Shown here piece after piece: positions 20,601 through 27,812 of a DNA stretch of 64,000 bases (its first letter is position 1; every line of letters begins with the position of its first letter). The notes under the pieces are model-generated. The model ran no database searches. It was not told the DNA's origin and worked only from the letters and a program-made list of their open reading frames with translations. Source of the DNA: DASXHY01 sp036272195 (lineage in GTDB: Bacteria; Verrucomicrobiota; Verrucomicrobiia; Limisphaerales; DASXHY01); the NCBI GenBank assembly GCA_036272195.1, contig DATAZE010000028.1:1-64000 (forward strand), in the 5' to 3' direction. The position numbers and the translations under genes are program-made.

Positions 20601-20708
20601 CGCCACGGCGAGAATCAATGCCAACCGGCACCAGCTTCCGAACCGCGCAGACCGTGTTTGCGGCCGGGAATCCAACGGGGCTGTCTGGAATATTTTAAAC
20701 GGGTTCAT
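14652..20708 (-). CDS. Giant secreted protein: autotransporter-associated beta-strand repeats, LamG-like and Ig-like domains
   Basis: About 2018 residues from the ATG at 20708. A signal sequence (LALILAVAGAATPSPAAN) is followed by about 1150 residues of Gly/Asn/Thr-rich beta-strand repeats of the PATR type (many units like GSGTLILDNAGANNLSV and LSGAGGLVSEGGGILTLEAS), then an Ig-like unit, a concanavalin/LamG-like domain (LAAWINPGAPPPNAGIIFSR), another Ig-like unit (TQPVSQTLYEQQNATFSAAV), further beta-strand units and a C-terminal module ending VFYRLRHP. The fold is expected to be a long right-handed beta-helix outside the cell, for adhesion or glycan binding. No C-terminal beta-barrel is present. 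The frame is open upstream to 20789, but that extension shows no signal peptide. A pseudopilin follows 28 bp downstream. Confidence 0.87.
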   Translation of the reverse strand: MNPFKIFQTAPLDSRPQTRSARFGSWCRLALILAVAGAATPSPAANLFWTGAGSTTAPASGTWDNVTANQWNNGTGTAGNATWANANGAVFGGADGTYGIQIGVTGLSATNISFSNSGYVLTNISPFTVTASASSMGVSVAAGKTATIGANVTLNLTGNAGVVNAGAAPAGTLIVDAGGKLDQPNAQGLHIDGGPGSTLQVNTGGSVTHTGNGSQFRIGLTANSSPLLDVEGGSVIIGPANPGLIIAASANSTGTVSIASGLISVTNQPITIGGNATAASGTINLNGGVINARQFTTTAGSSSTFNFNGGMLKAGSSGAAGTFMNNLTRSNIRDNGGVIDHNGYDITIGQLLAHSAIGGDAATDGGLTVINSRTAGSVSLTNANTYNGPIVVQGGAKLVTTTRSIGGGAYSVADGAILEIQVPVAGQTLASSSFTLGAAGNVTNNFTLGANASTTIPAVTVSGALNLNGTVYVTVTGSGLTAPNTYLLMSYGSISGSGNFVAATLPSVSGFIATLVNDTSAKQLKLVYAAAPQPVKWAIGDGNWDTASLNWNLLSGVGPTNYAEGSAAVFDDSSSGSSPVTVTLTGDRSPSVISNNAVKTYILAGAGGLGGSAPVIKSGSGTLILDNAGANNLSVITINSGIVQSGNGDANGGLGSAAITDNGALVLNRTDDFTFNNILSGSGLLVQNGSDNVTLGAAGAFSGITTVNSGLLTIGTPSALQSSTVSNTVANSIGFAGSVTTATFGALAGAADFSLLNASSAAVTLNVGSNNASTLYSGSLTGGSLQKAGNGTLTLSGNSFLNNLQVTSPGSVLAITNGNVVLSSLQIVADNGTILVTGGSTIVTLDSRIGGANGVYNVSGGTLNLPKLVLGSAAAANTNNLMTVSGSGQVYQNQLGGSPPEALWIGGNNSGSGALLLKDNAVWSNSSTAVNSVVIGNNGTGQGVFTIQDNATFTSATVIRVADLVGNVGTVNLNGGICFVNGFSKGAGAGIININNGQITALASSGNFFSGFTAAAGTNAVNLVSGHLTLDNNGNTITVSNALSGAGGLVSEGGGILTLEASNTYVGDTVVNFGTLKLDGAGAINNSSSISNNNSTLDVSTATAPLVINGAFILNNGTLNVGLANTNATVGTFGVAGSANTINISSLPGVTTVPTTIHVIKYITAAPGLVDGNNNLSTLAVGTILPTVANPQGYLTNNATGKYIDLVITNYISGPVITNPPTGDSAYLGGKAHFSVLLGVTNSPGLFFQWRNAGTALNDGNNVSGSATATVHLGNIAPGDDVNYDVIVTNVSGSVTSSPAALTILAPSNYEAAAVAAGPVALYMFQENSADPASGSAMAFDYQGDLDGVYGTTAFNGFNGFVGPRPSDGFPGFDVNNLAVHFQGFVSNSHVAIPPLNLNTNTVTLAAWINPGAPPPNAGIIFSRSGSTIAGLNYTANVDGNGNRTLGYTWNNDPGTFSWDSAIAPPPGIWSYVALVVTPTNASIFVLNANGLLSASHPFTHVVQSFSGPTLIGEDGLAAGNRQFDGNMYGAAIYSNALSQAQLEGIYGAASGVSNFPPVMQTQPVSQTLYEQQNATFSAAVSGTQPLSLQWQWFDGVNYYDVTNGGRITGANASSLVISNLTQSDATNLVLVATNAYGAVTSSVVTLTVSPVGPAENITNSTVLSSGSDWNTGSAWSDGLSASISAVSKPGSAYFVVPGGGLRTPNVGSVTQFPGNIISLTGAGVFNTTLPAANIGALILKGAGSAYTKLVMNGGEILSFTDANGAHVIGGTEMNVLANTPIAGLSSTGGRSITISATLTGNGSLEYIGWPNTTFQPAAVTSLNIAGTNNLFNGTWSVDAGTLVGSTPGALGTNGITVSANGALQTTYDLNNPNATLTLNGRMNLTQNNTFQNVIINGAALSGGTYSYATLSASYPANFPATWTGVTGADSITNAAGSITVLASGIAPNPTNITFSVSGAALTLSWPSTHLGWIAQSNSVGVASPGNWFDIPNSQNATQLNLTVDPALPSVFYRLRHP

Positions 20709-20894
20709 ATTTGGCTGATTTTGATTTCGGGGTGGAGTCAAACCAATGGGACGGTTTTCAAAAAGGCGACGGACGAGCCCGGCGGGCACAAAAATTCAAC
20801 GCGAAAAGAAATGAAGAGGACTGGATTGTCATATTGCGCCACAAACATGGGTTGGTGGTTGAGAACAATCGCATAGAGAAAACCATCCCGTCGA

Positions 20895-20910
20895 TTACAC
20901 GTTCGTGTAA
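20895..20910. promoter_or_regulatory. TTACACG-TT-CGTGTAA palindrome upstream of the giant secreted protein
   Basis: Second copy of the palindrome seen at 10389-10410, with 7-bp perfect arms and a 2-bp centre. It lies 186 bp before the ATG at 20708, within the 266-bp gap between the GH15 gene and the giant secreted protein gene. Being intergenic, it is the better candidate of the two for a real operator. Confidence 0.5.
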
Positions 20911-20974
20911 CCGTGCAGTAGGAGGGAGAATTTTATAAGGAGGGAGGCAGGAATCAGCGGCAATGCTTCAGACG

Positions 20975-22774
20975 TCACTCCTCGCGGGAAAGGCGATCGT
21001 CCAAAGTCCACGCAGCGCTGATGAGGGCGATGTGGGAAAGGGCCTGCGGAAAATTGCCGAGGTGCTCGCCGCGCGGGCCGAGTTGTTCGGCGTAAAGGCC
21101 GAGATGGTTCGCATACCCGAGCGCCTTCTCAAAAATAAAACGCGCCTGTTTCAAGTCGCCCGCGCGGGCGAGACATTCGACATACCAAAACGAACAGGTG
21201 GAAAAAGTTCCTTCATGCCCGTGCAAGCCGTCCGCTGCAGCCTTTTCCGGACGATAGCGATAGACCAGCGAATCCTCCACCAGGTACTTTTCGATAGCCT
21301 TAATCGTGGATTTCCACCTGGGATCGGTGGGGCTGATAAATTTCACGAGCGGCAACAGGAGCGACGCGGCATCCACGGTAGACGCGCCTTGGTATTGAAC
21401 GAAGGATTGCAATTTCGGGTTCCAGAATTTTTCGTAGATATTTTTGTAAATCTCGTCGCGAATGCGATGCCAGCGCACGAGGGGCGCGGGAAAGGAACGG
21501 CGGATTGCCAATTTCATCGCGCGGTCAATGGCCACCCAGCACATGGCGCGCGAATACAGGAAGCGATGCGCGCCGCCGCGCACCTCCCAGATGCCATCGT
21601 CCGGCCGATTCCAGTTTTTACAGACCCATTCAACGAGCTTCACAATGTGGGTCCAAAAATCATAGGAAATCGGTTCGCCATGGTTGTTGTATATGAAGAC
21701 CGAATCCATCAATTCGCCGTAAATGTCCAACTGCAACTGGTGACTGGCGGCATTGCCAATACGCACGGGCCGGGATTTGCGGTAGCCCGCGAAATTTTTG
21801 AGAATGGACTCCGGCAATTCGCGCCGCCCGTCCAGCCGGTACATCACTTGCAACGGCTTGCCCGGTTTCAATTCCCGGCAGCGTTGTTCCATCCACTGCA
21901 TGAACGCGCGCGCCTCGTCCGTGTAGCCCAGGCGCATCAAGGCATAGAGCGTGAAGGATGCGTCCCGAATCCAGGAGTAGCGATAATCCCAGTTGCGGGC
22001 GCCGCCGATGCTTTCGGGGAGGCCGAAAGTGGGCGCCGCCACGATCGATCCATGCAGTTCGGAGGTGAGAAGTTTCAGGGTCAACGCCGAGCGGTTCACC
22101 ATTTCACGCCAACGGCCACGATATTTCGAGCGGTTCACCCACGTGATCCAATAATTCATCGTTTCCTTGAATGCCTCGGAAACATAATCCGGATTTGCCG
22201 AAGGAGATTCGCCGCCCGCCTCTTCCAGAACGAACGAAGCCGTCTGGTCACTGCGCAATTTGAATTCCGCGACCGCCTCGCCGTTTACGATTTTTAACGG
22301 AACGCTGCTGCGCAAAAGCAAGGCGGGAAGGGCCTTGTCCCGCGGAATAAAAATAATTTCGCGCCGTTTCCTTTCGATCGTATGGGCTGTGCGGCCGTAA
22401 TTGAACTTCGGCGCGCAGACCACGCGAAAGGTGATTTCGCCCCGAACCACTTTGACGCGGCGCACCAGGTTATGCCGGTGGCCGAGATGTTGCATGGCCA
22501 TGAAATCGGAAATTGAAGCGATGCCGTCTTCGCCCAGAAAACGGGTCAACAGAATGTTGGTGTCGGGCAAATATCTCTGGCGATGTTTGAATTCACCGGA
22601 CACGGGAGTGATCTGGAAATGCCCTCCTTTTTTTTCATCCAGCAGCGCCGCAAAGATCGTGGGCGAATCGAAATGCGGGAAACACATGAAATCGATCGAC
22701 GCATCCATGCTGATAAGCGCCGCCGTGGTCAGGTCGCCAATCACTCCATAATTTTCAATCGGCTGGTAGCTCAT
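20975..22774 (-). CDS. Glycoside hydrolase family 15 protein (glucoamylase/trehalase-like)
   Basis: A protein of 599 residues, the usual length of bacterial GH15 proteins. The N-terminal beta-sandwich begins MSYQPIENYGVIGDLTTAAL and DFMCFPHFDSPTIFAALLD. The (alpha/alpha)6 catalytic domain has NWDYRYSWIRDASFTLYAL, the general acid region IWEVRGGAHRFLYSRAMCWV and the second acidic site GHEGTFSTCSFWYVECLA. Members hydrolyse terminal alpha-glucosidic bonds in maltodextrins or trehalose; the exact substrate is not decided by sequence. No signal peptide is seen, so it acts in the cytoplasm. The ATG at 22774 matches the family start; the frame is open to 22816. It appears to be a single-gene unit, with intergenic repeats upstream. 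Confidence 0.92.
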   Translation of the reverse strand: MSYQPIENYGVIGDLTTAALISMDASIDFMCFPHFDSPTIFAALLDEKKGGHFQITPVSGEFKHRQRYLPDTNILLTRFLGEDGIASISDFMAMQHLGHRHNLVRRVKVVRGEITFRVVCAPKFNYGRTAHTIERKRREIIFIPRDKALPALLLRSSVPLKIVNGEAVAEFKLRSDQTASFVLEEAGGESPSANPDYVSEAFKETMNYWITWVNRSKYRGRWREMVNRSALTLKLLTSELHGSIVAAPTFGLPESIGGARNWDYRYSWIRDASFTLYALMRLGYTDEARAFMQWMEQRCRELKPGKPLQVMYRLDGRRELPESILKNFAGYRKSRPVRIGNAASHQLQLDIYGELMDSVFIYNNHGEPISYDFWTHIVKLVEWVCKNWNRPDDGIWEVRGGAHRFLYSRAMCWVAIDRAMKLAIRRSFPAPLVRWHRIRDEIYKNIYEKFWNPKLQSFVQYQGASTVDAASLLLPLVKFISPTDPRWKSTIKAIEKYLVEDSLVYRYRPEKAAADGLHGHEGTFSTCSFWYVECLARAGDLKQARFIFEKALGYANHLGLYAEQLGPRGEHLGNFPQALSHIALISAAWTLDDRLSREE

Positions 22775-22899
22775 GAGGTGTATTTTGAGCGGGCGGTTGA
22801 ACGAGGCCCGCGTCAAATAATCTCCCGGAACATACCATGTGATGCATTTTTCACATTGGGGCGTTTCCCCATACGAAGAAGGCGAAGACGGAGAGGTGA

Positions 22900-23026
22900 A
22901 TTTGCCACAGAGGCACAGAGAGCACAGAGATAAAACTTATCGCAGAGGCGATACCCTCTTAGCAATCTCGGTGTTCTCTGCGTCTCTGTGACAAATCCCC
23001 CGGGCGCGCACGGAGTGACGCGCTCT
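22900..23026. repeat. CACAGAG-type imperfect inverted repeat and a CGCACGGAGTGACGCG word
   Basis: TTTGCCACAGAGGCACAGAG (22901-22920, continuing AGCACAGAGA) is mirrored by the strand opposite 22966-22995 (TCTCGGTGTTCTCTGCGTCT, then CTGTGACAAA), with a 35-nt loop. Just beyond, 23001-23026 holds GGGCGCGCACGGAGTGACGC, a word I recall as a dispersed verrucomicrobial repeat. Together they fill the space between the GH15 gene and the first GH99-like gene. No reading frame fits here. The stem could also end transcription, though no T-tract is present. Confidence 0.5.
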
Positions 23027-23041
23027 ACGCGCAACGGTGGC

Positions 23042-24337
23042 TCACTTGGAATCGAACTCGGCCAATTGCCGCCGTGCGCCGGGCAAATCATTGGCGACGA
23101 CGGCGTTGAAAACGGCATCCAATTTTGGTTTCACGGCGTTGTTGGTGGCGTAGCGAGAACGCAGGTTGAACAGCCGCGCGGCCAATTCCAAGTCATTGGT
23201 CTTATAGGAAAAGTTGTGGTCCATGTACAATCGGCGGTGTTCCTGGATGATTTGCAGGTCGCGATAGCCGTATTCAACGGTCGGTTCGACCATGGTGCCT
23301 TCGCCGAAATCGTTCCAGGTGACGACTTGCGCCATGGCGCTACTATTCGTGAGCGCGCGCCCAAGGGTGGCGCGCAGAATATCGCCCTGTTTATCACCGA
23401 GATAGCCCCAGTAATCGCGCACGCCCGCCTGCTGATAGATATCATGGAATCGCGGGAAGCCGCTGCTGATAAATGCCGGCCACGAATTGCCGTTCTGCTG
23501 GAAACTCGAAAGATAACCCTCCAACGCCGCGCCGGACAGCACGCCCTCGGTTCCCGGCGCCTGGCTCAACCACATCGGCGGCCAGTCAAATGCGCCCACG
23601 CCGGTAGGCAACCGATTATCCTCCGTGAAAAATGCCGGCGGATTGGTCAAAACGGAGAAGATGGACTGCCATTGCGAATTGGTTTTGAAATATTGCGGAC
23701 CGAAATTCAGCAGCACCGGCTGGTTGTTCCATCGGAGATAACTGGCGTCGGAAAAATAATTCGTTTGCACGTACAGCATGGTCTGCTGCGCGTGCACCAG
23801 CGCATTGGTGGCATTAATATATCCGCCGGTGATTTCCTGCTGAATGGTTTGGTCTTCGTAACACAGGCAGAACTTGAGCCCGGCCCGGCGTGCGTATTGA
23901 AAAATCGCCGCGGTGCGCTGGTTGTTGACGCCGTAATCGAGATATTCATCCGGGCCGTACCAATCGACGATGATGCCATCGATGCCGGCCAGTTTCATCA
24001 GCAGCACGTGATACTCGAGCACGGCCGGGTCCGCCGAGTCGTAAGGGCCGATCAGGGGATAATACCACGAGGCGATCTGCCGCTCGCCGGCGGCGTTGAT
24101 GGTGTCCGGATCGAAGTGGTTCATGGTCCAGTGCCATCCCCAGTTTGGACTGTAGGGTTTGGCGACGTACCAGGGCATGTAGTAGACGAGCAGCGGTTTG
24201 GCCGCGGCCTGCCAACCCGACAACAGCGCGAGCAGGGTGAAAGCGATCAGAGTTTTCGACGCTGCTGCGGCTGGTCTTCGACCCAGCCGCGCTCCTTGCC
24301 AAAACGCGCGAGCCAGTTGAATGCGGAGGCGTTTCAT
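23042..24337 (-). CDS. Secreted GH99/GH71-like glycoside hydrolase (copy 1)
   Basis: A protein of 431 residues with a long basic signal region ending in LLSGWQAAAKP. The core matches the GH99/GH71-like group: LVYYMPWYVAKPYS, WGWHWTMNHFDPDT, IDGIIVDWYGPDEYLDYGVN, FCLCYEDQTIQQEI and, near the end, VVTWNDFGEGTMVEPTVEYG, where the two Glu of GEG...E fit the catalytic pair of GH99. GH99 enzymes are endo-acting alpha-mannosidases or alpha-mannanases; GH71 act on alpha-1,3-glucan. This copy stops right after the catalytic domain, unlike its close paralogue at 32252-33703. It is the last gene after the secreted protein at 24382-25797 with a 44-bp gap, probably cotranscribed. Confidence 0.85.
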   Translation of the reverse strand: MKRLRIQLARAFWQGARLGRRPAAAASKTLIAFTLLALLSGWQAAAKPLLVYYMPWYVAKPYSPNWGWHWTMNHFDPDTINAAGERQIASWYYPLIGPYDSADPAVLEYHVLLMKLAGIDGIIVDWYGPDEYLDYGVNNQRTAAIFQYARRAGLKFCLCYEDQTIQQEITGGYINATNALVHAQQTMLYVQTNYFSDASYLRWNNQPVLLNFGPQYFKTNSQWQSIFSVLTNPPAFFTEDNRLPTGVGAFDWPPMWLSQAPGTEGVLSGAALEGYLSSFQQNGNSWPAFISSGFPRFHDIYQQAGVRDYWGYLGDKQGDILRATLGRALTNSSAMAQVVTWNDFGEGTMVEPTVEYGYRDLQIIQEHRRLYMDHNFSYKTNDLELAARLFNLRSRYATNNAVKPKLDAVFNAVVANDLPGARRQLAEFDSK

Positions 24338-24381
24338 TCAGCGTTCAGAATCGTCAACCTGAGCAAACAAGCAAGCGTTTC

Positions 24382-25797
24382 TCACGGCGTGCTGATCCGC
24401 AAGAAACCCGTTTTGTTCGCAGGCAACGTGACGGTAGTGGTGGTCACCGTCCCACCCGATGGAATGCCGCTTGCCAGTACATTATTGGCGAAAGGATCCG
24501 TAACCAGGTCGCTCGAATATTGCACGGAGTAAGTCGCGGCCGGTGTGGAGGTCCACGTCAATGTATATTGGTGCGTGGCCGGATTGTATTGTGGTGAGGA
24601 GATGACGATTGACTGCGGCGCGGAACCGCTGACGGTGATGGAGCCGGAAGTCAGGAGATTGTCGATCCAGTTCAACCCGGGTGACAGCGGCGGATAACTT
24701 GTAGTGTCAAACGCGCCATTGTAATTCGTAGCAGAGAAGAACTTGTAGGTGGTTCCGGCAGCCGGAAGCGGGCCGGAATTGATGACATTGAGTTTGCCGG
24801 CGTAATACAAGGTCATCGGATTCGTGGCGTAGGTTTGCATCACGATCTGGTTGGTGTTGGCGAGGTCGAACACCAGCGTCCCGGTAAGAGTCGGTGTATT
24901 CGTTATAAGAGTGATGGTGGTGCCAATCAGGTAGGTGCCGCTGACGCCGATGGTTGGGATTTTGATGGGTTTTCCCACAATCGAACCCGTGCCGGAAAAG
25001 GTGATGCTGCCGTATCCCTTGCCAACGATGAGTCCCTGGTTGGTGAGGCTCCCGCCGATGCCCCACTGGGTGACGTCGGAAACATTCCAGCCAATGGCAT
25101 TGCTGCTCACCAGCACGCCACCGCCGAAATAATTCGATCCGCTCGCGCCGTCGAGATCAAGCATCAGGCCGCCGATGGTGGTGTTGCTCGCCACGGTCAA
25201 ATTGAAAGAGGAACAATCCCAACTGGAATTCGTTCCCAAGACGAGATTGCCGAGAACCGTGAAGTCTGCTCCCTGCTGCACTTTGATTTTGCCCACTACA
25301 GTCATATCACCCGCGACGGTCATGGCAGCGGCCGGATCCTCTGAATTCACGAAGCCACTAAAGAAATCGATTGAATTCGTGGTGACGGTGTTGCTGAAGA
25401 CGAGATTGAAATAATTCTGATGCTTGGCCCAGAAAGGATTATTGGAATAAAGCACGGTATTGCCAGGCGCGCTGGTGTCCAGATTGGCCAGTTCAAAAGT
25501 ACCGTTGGCGCCGTTGGTATCGCCAATGTTTAACAGGGAATTGGCGGCCATTACCACGGTACCGCTGCCGTAAACGTAAGCTGCAGCGGCATTGGAGCGG
25601 ACGGTCACTACGAACGGGTCTTCGACATCCGCACTGTCGTTTGTTCCAGGAACAATTCCATTCGGCCAGGGCGCATCAGGAAGAGTGGACTCCCAATCAC
25701 CGCTGCCAGTCGCCGTAATATCGGTGGCATAAACGGCGCAGCTAAAAGAAACGGCGCAGGCGACGAGCAGGGATTTGAGGAGCAATTCTATTTTCAT
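24382..25797 (-). CDS. Secreted beta-strand-rich protein of unknown function
   Basis: A protein of 471 residues. A signal peptide (LLLKSLLVACAVSFSCAVYA) precedes a Gly/Asn/Thr-rich beta-structured chain without Cys clusters or enzyme motifs. Early text DWESTLPDAPWPNGIVPGTN and DPFVVTVRSNAAAAYVYGSG resembles the 'wrapping' segment of beta-helix exoproteins of this phylum. The last 60 residues (YTLTWTSTPAATYSVQYSSD to TGFLRISTP) resemble the C-terminal module of several other secreted proteins here. Start: ATG at 25797; a TTG two codons earlier is less likely. It follows the PEP-CTERM gene and its terminator, and precedes the GH99-like gene, so it may bind the same glycan. Function not recognised. 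Confidence 0.75.
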   Translation of the reverse strand: MKIELLLKSLLVACAVSFSCAVYATDITATGSGDWESTLPDAPWPNGIVPGTNDSADVEDPFVVTVRSNAAAAYVYGSGTVVMAANSLLNIGDTNGANGTFELANLDTSAPGNTVLYSNNPFWAKHQNYFNLVFSNTVTTNSIDFFSGFVNSEDPAAAMTVAGDMTVVGKIKVQQGADFTVLGNLVLGTNSSWDCSSFNLTVASNTTIGGLMLDLDGASGSNYFGGGVLVSSNAIGWNVSDVTQWGIGGSLTNQGLIVGKGYGSITFSGTGSIVGKPIKIPTIGVSGTYLIGTTITLITNTPTLTGTLVFDLANTNQIVMQTYATNPMTLYYAGKLNVINSGPLPAAGTTYKFFSATNYNGAFDTTSYPPLSPGLNWIDNLLTSGSITVSGSAPQSIVISSPQYNPATHQYTLTWTSTPAATYSVQYSSDLVTDPFANNVLASGIPSGGTVTTTTVTLPANKTGFLRISTP

Positions 25798-25845
25798 GTG
25801 CAACGAAAACCAATTTGGGAGGCTCTTAATGACGGTTACGATTCT

Positions 25846-25872
25846 AAAAAAAGCCGCCCCGAAGGGCGGCTT
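25846..25872 (-). terminator. Intrinsic terminator after the PEP-CTERM gene
   Basis: Read on the minus strand: stem AAGCCGCCC, loop TTCG, stem GGGCGGCTT, then a run of T. It begins 18 bp after the PEP-CTERM stop codon. It would separate that gene from the downstream secreted protein, or allow partial read-through. Confidence 0.9.
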
Positions 25873-25889
25873 GAAAACTGCGATTTATC

Positions 25890-26567
25890 TTACTTGTTCC
25901 GCCGGCGAACAATCCAGAGTCCGGCAAAACCCATTCCCACCAGCGACAACAGTCCCGGCTCGGGAACGTTGGCCACCGACAGGCTCTGATAGGTGACGGT
26001 GTAGGGGGAGCCGGTGCCGTACCCTGCGGGGTCGATCTCCAAATTGAAAGCGGTAATGGTGGAAGTATCAAGCGGGCCACCGCCGTTCTGATCATTCAAC
26101 GAGCCGTATAGCGTGTAAGTGCCGGTATTGAAATTGCCGTAATCCAAAAACCCGCCCTCGGTATTCTGCGCGGTCAAGTGAACCAGGTGGGTTCCGTCGG
26201 CAATATCCACGCCCATGTTCATCCAGAAGGGTCCGGTGCCGCTAAGCGAATTGATGGTAAAGGTCAGTTCGAATTGGTTCGCTCCCGAGGCGTTGATCGG
26301 CGATGCCAAATTGAAGGCGCCGCTGCCGTAGCCTTGGGCGGTAACCTGGTAACTGCCGGCCGTCGAGCCTGAAACGATGGTGGGCGAGAAACCGTTGCCG
26401 CCGTTGATGACTTGAGAGCCATCCGCATCCCATTGGGCGTAGGTCGCCGAGAGATTGAAATTCTGGAAGGTGCTCAGGATGTTGGTTTGCGCGTGCACCG
26501 AACTGATCAGTGACAAGCTTCCGGTCAGGGCGAGGATTCTCGCAAACCACTGCGGATGTTTTTTCAT
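25890..26567 (-). CDS. PEP-CTERM sorting domain protein
   Basis: A protein of 225 residues from the ATG at 26567, which gives a signal peptide (WFARILALTGSLSLISSVHA). The C-terminus is a textbook PEP-CTERM tripartite signal: VPEPGLLSLVGMGFAGLWIV followed by RRRNK. Such proteins are exported, recognised by an exosortase (EpsH family, not in this window) and attached or released at the cell surface. The body is a single beta-rich domain (about 30-195) rich in Gly, Asn and Thr with no enzyme motif. The frame stays open to 26759 but that region overlaps the upstream pseudopilin and carries no signal. A conserved 23-bp motif lies 109 bp before the start; a terminator follows. Confidence 0.9.
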   Translation of the reverse strand: MKKHPQWFARILALTGSLSLISSVHAQTNILSTFQNFNLSATYAQWDADGSQVINGGNGFSPTIVSGSTAGSYQVTAQGYGSGAFNLASPINASGANQFELTFTINSLSGTGPFWMNMGVDIADGTHLVHLTAQNTEGGFLDYGNFNTGTYTLYGSLNDQNGGGPLDTSTITAFNLEIDPAGYGTGSPYTVTYQSLSVANVPEPGLLSLVGMGFAGLWIVRRRNK

Positions 26568-26676
26568 ATATTTTGGGTTAGGGTTGGTATCTGAAGTTAG
26601 GCTCGGGTGATGGTTGAATGTCTTTGTCATTCGTGGAGCGTTGATGGCGATGCTAGAATCTATGAGACATTCTGCC

Positions 26677-26699
26677 AGTCGCATGAAGTGGTGACGGTC
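26677..26699. promoter_or_regulatory. Conserved upstream motif, copy B (before the PEP-CTERM gene)
   Basis: AGTCGCATGAAGTGG followed by TGACGGTC. It is 19 of 23 identical to copy A (33831-33853) allowing for R/Y/K positions, and lies 109 bp before the ATG at 26567. GTCGC and GTGAC form a partial dyad. It overlaps the last bases of the pseudopilin gene. Confidence 0.55.
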
Positions 26700-27669
26700 A
26701 CTCGGGGGTCGAGTCCCATTGCACCGCGTCATAAGCCGGGGTGCTGATTGACTGATCACTAATCACCGAATTTCCGTAGGATGTCGGAAGCGGCTTATTT
26801 GGCGTAAACACACCGTAAAATTGTCCCCAGGTCAGGCTGCTGGGCAGGGCGGGCGCCGCATGGGTATCGGCATAAATGACGTTCACGCGATTGTTGTGTT
26901 TGGCGGCGCAGGTCTGGAGGCGGCCGTTGTAAGGATCGGACGCGGCCACTGAAGAGCCGGATTTCCCGGACCACACCGTGTCCAGCCAGGCGCTGCCACC
27001 GGCGCCGCCTTGCGCATCAATGGAGCCACTGGAGTCCGTCACCGCGACGATTTCCGAAGGCCGCGAGACGATGCTCGATTTAAACGGCTTGGCGTTTTGC
27101 ATTTGCCCGTCCGGCCCCACCGCACCGAAGACACCGCAATCGTTGAACCCATACGAGAGATAACCGGTGATGCTCGGATCCCATTCGCCGGCAGCGGAGG
27201 TATAACTGAGGCCGCGGTGCCGTTTGGGGCAAACCCAGACCTTGTTGTTGCCCAGCATTGGCGCCATCAACGGTGCGGGAGTATTCGGCGCCCACGTCGT
27301 GGTGCCGCGCCCGGAATTCCACTCGCCGCCGCACATCAATCCGTATTGATTCTTGTAAGGCCCCGGCAGCCACCAATCTTTGGGCGATGGGAAGCAATCG
27401 TTATTTTCACCGGCATACATGGTGAAGCCGACGCCTATCTGCTTGGTATTATTCAGGCAGGACGCCGCGAGGGCGCGATCCTTGGCCTTGCTCAACGCCG
27501 GCAGGAGCATCGCGGCAAGAATCGCGATAATGGCGATGACCACGAGCAGTTCGATCAGCGTAAATCCGCCGCCAGCCGTGGCCGCCCTTCTGACCCAGCG
27601 CGCGACTGGCGAAAACTTTTTCGGAGAAGTTTCACCCGGGGCAAATCTTGTCCTGACTGTCTGATTCAT
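26698..27669 (-). CDS. Pseudopilin-like exported protein (DUF1559-type)
   Basis: A protein of 323 residues. After a 34-residue basic leader comes the prepilin motif GGGFTLIELLVVIAIIAILA and AAMLLPALSKAKDRALAASC, then a globular domain with the Cys/Trp-rich sections usual for these proteins (LMCGGEWNSGRG, VWVCPKRHRGLSYTS) and the late H-x9-D-x-H element KHNNRVNVIYADTHA. It shares this plan with the protein at 13862-14623 but is longer. It lies 143 bp after the response regulator gene, with a copy of the conserved 23-bp motif in that gap, so it may be a direct target of that regulator. A role as a surface fibre or glycan receptor is a guess. Confidence 0.9.
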   Translation of the reverse strand: MNQTVRTRFAPGETSPKKFSPVARWVRRAATAGGGFTLIELLVVIAIIAILAAMLLPALSKAKDRALAASCLNNTKQIGVGFTMYAGENNDCFPSPKDWWLPGPYKNQYGLMCGGEWNSGRGTTTWAPNTPAPLMAPMLGNNKVWVCPKRHRGLSYTSAAGEWDPSITGYLSYGFNDCGVFGAVGPDGQMQNAKPFKSSIVSRPSEIVAVTDSSGSIDAQGGAGGSAWLDTVWSGKSGSSVAASDPYNGRLQTCAAKHNNRVNVIYADTHAAPALPSSLTWGQFYGVFTPNKPLPTSYGNSVISDQSISTPAYDAVQWDSTPE

Positions 27670-27787
27670 ATTTTTTCTCGCCGTTCACTGCCGTGCTGAA
27701 ACCGGACCCACCTGCCCGTCCCGGCAGCAGATGCTCGCAGGGGAGGCGATGGTGTCCCTACCCTACAATCCGCCCCCCTACCTCAAT

Positions 27788-27810
27788 AGTCGCATAAATT
27801 GGCGACGACT
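27788..27810. promoter_or_regulatory. Conserved upstream motif, copy C (before the pseudopilin gene)
   Basis: AGTCGCATAAATTGG followed by CGACGACT. It contains a clear dyad GTCGC-N8-GCGAC and lies 118 bp before the ATG at 27669, just after the regulator stop codon. It is the most symmetrical of the three copies (see 26677 and 33831). Confidence 0.55.
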
Positions 27811-27812
27811 CA

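Noticed and set aside
20963..22297. 444-residue open frame antisense to the GH15 gene
   Set aside because: GH15 motifs lie on the other strand; the antisense translation is low-information and lacks any domain.
22988..24532. 514-residue open frame antisense to GH99-like copy 1
   Set aside because: It runs across a repeat region and an intergenic gap and encodes nothing recognisable.
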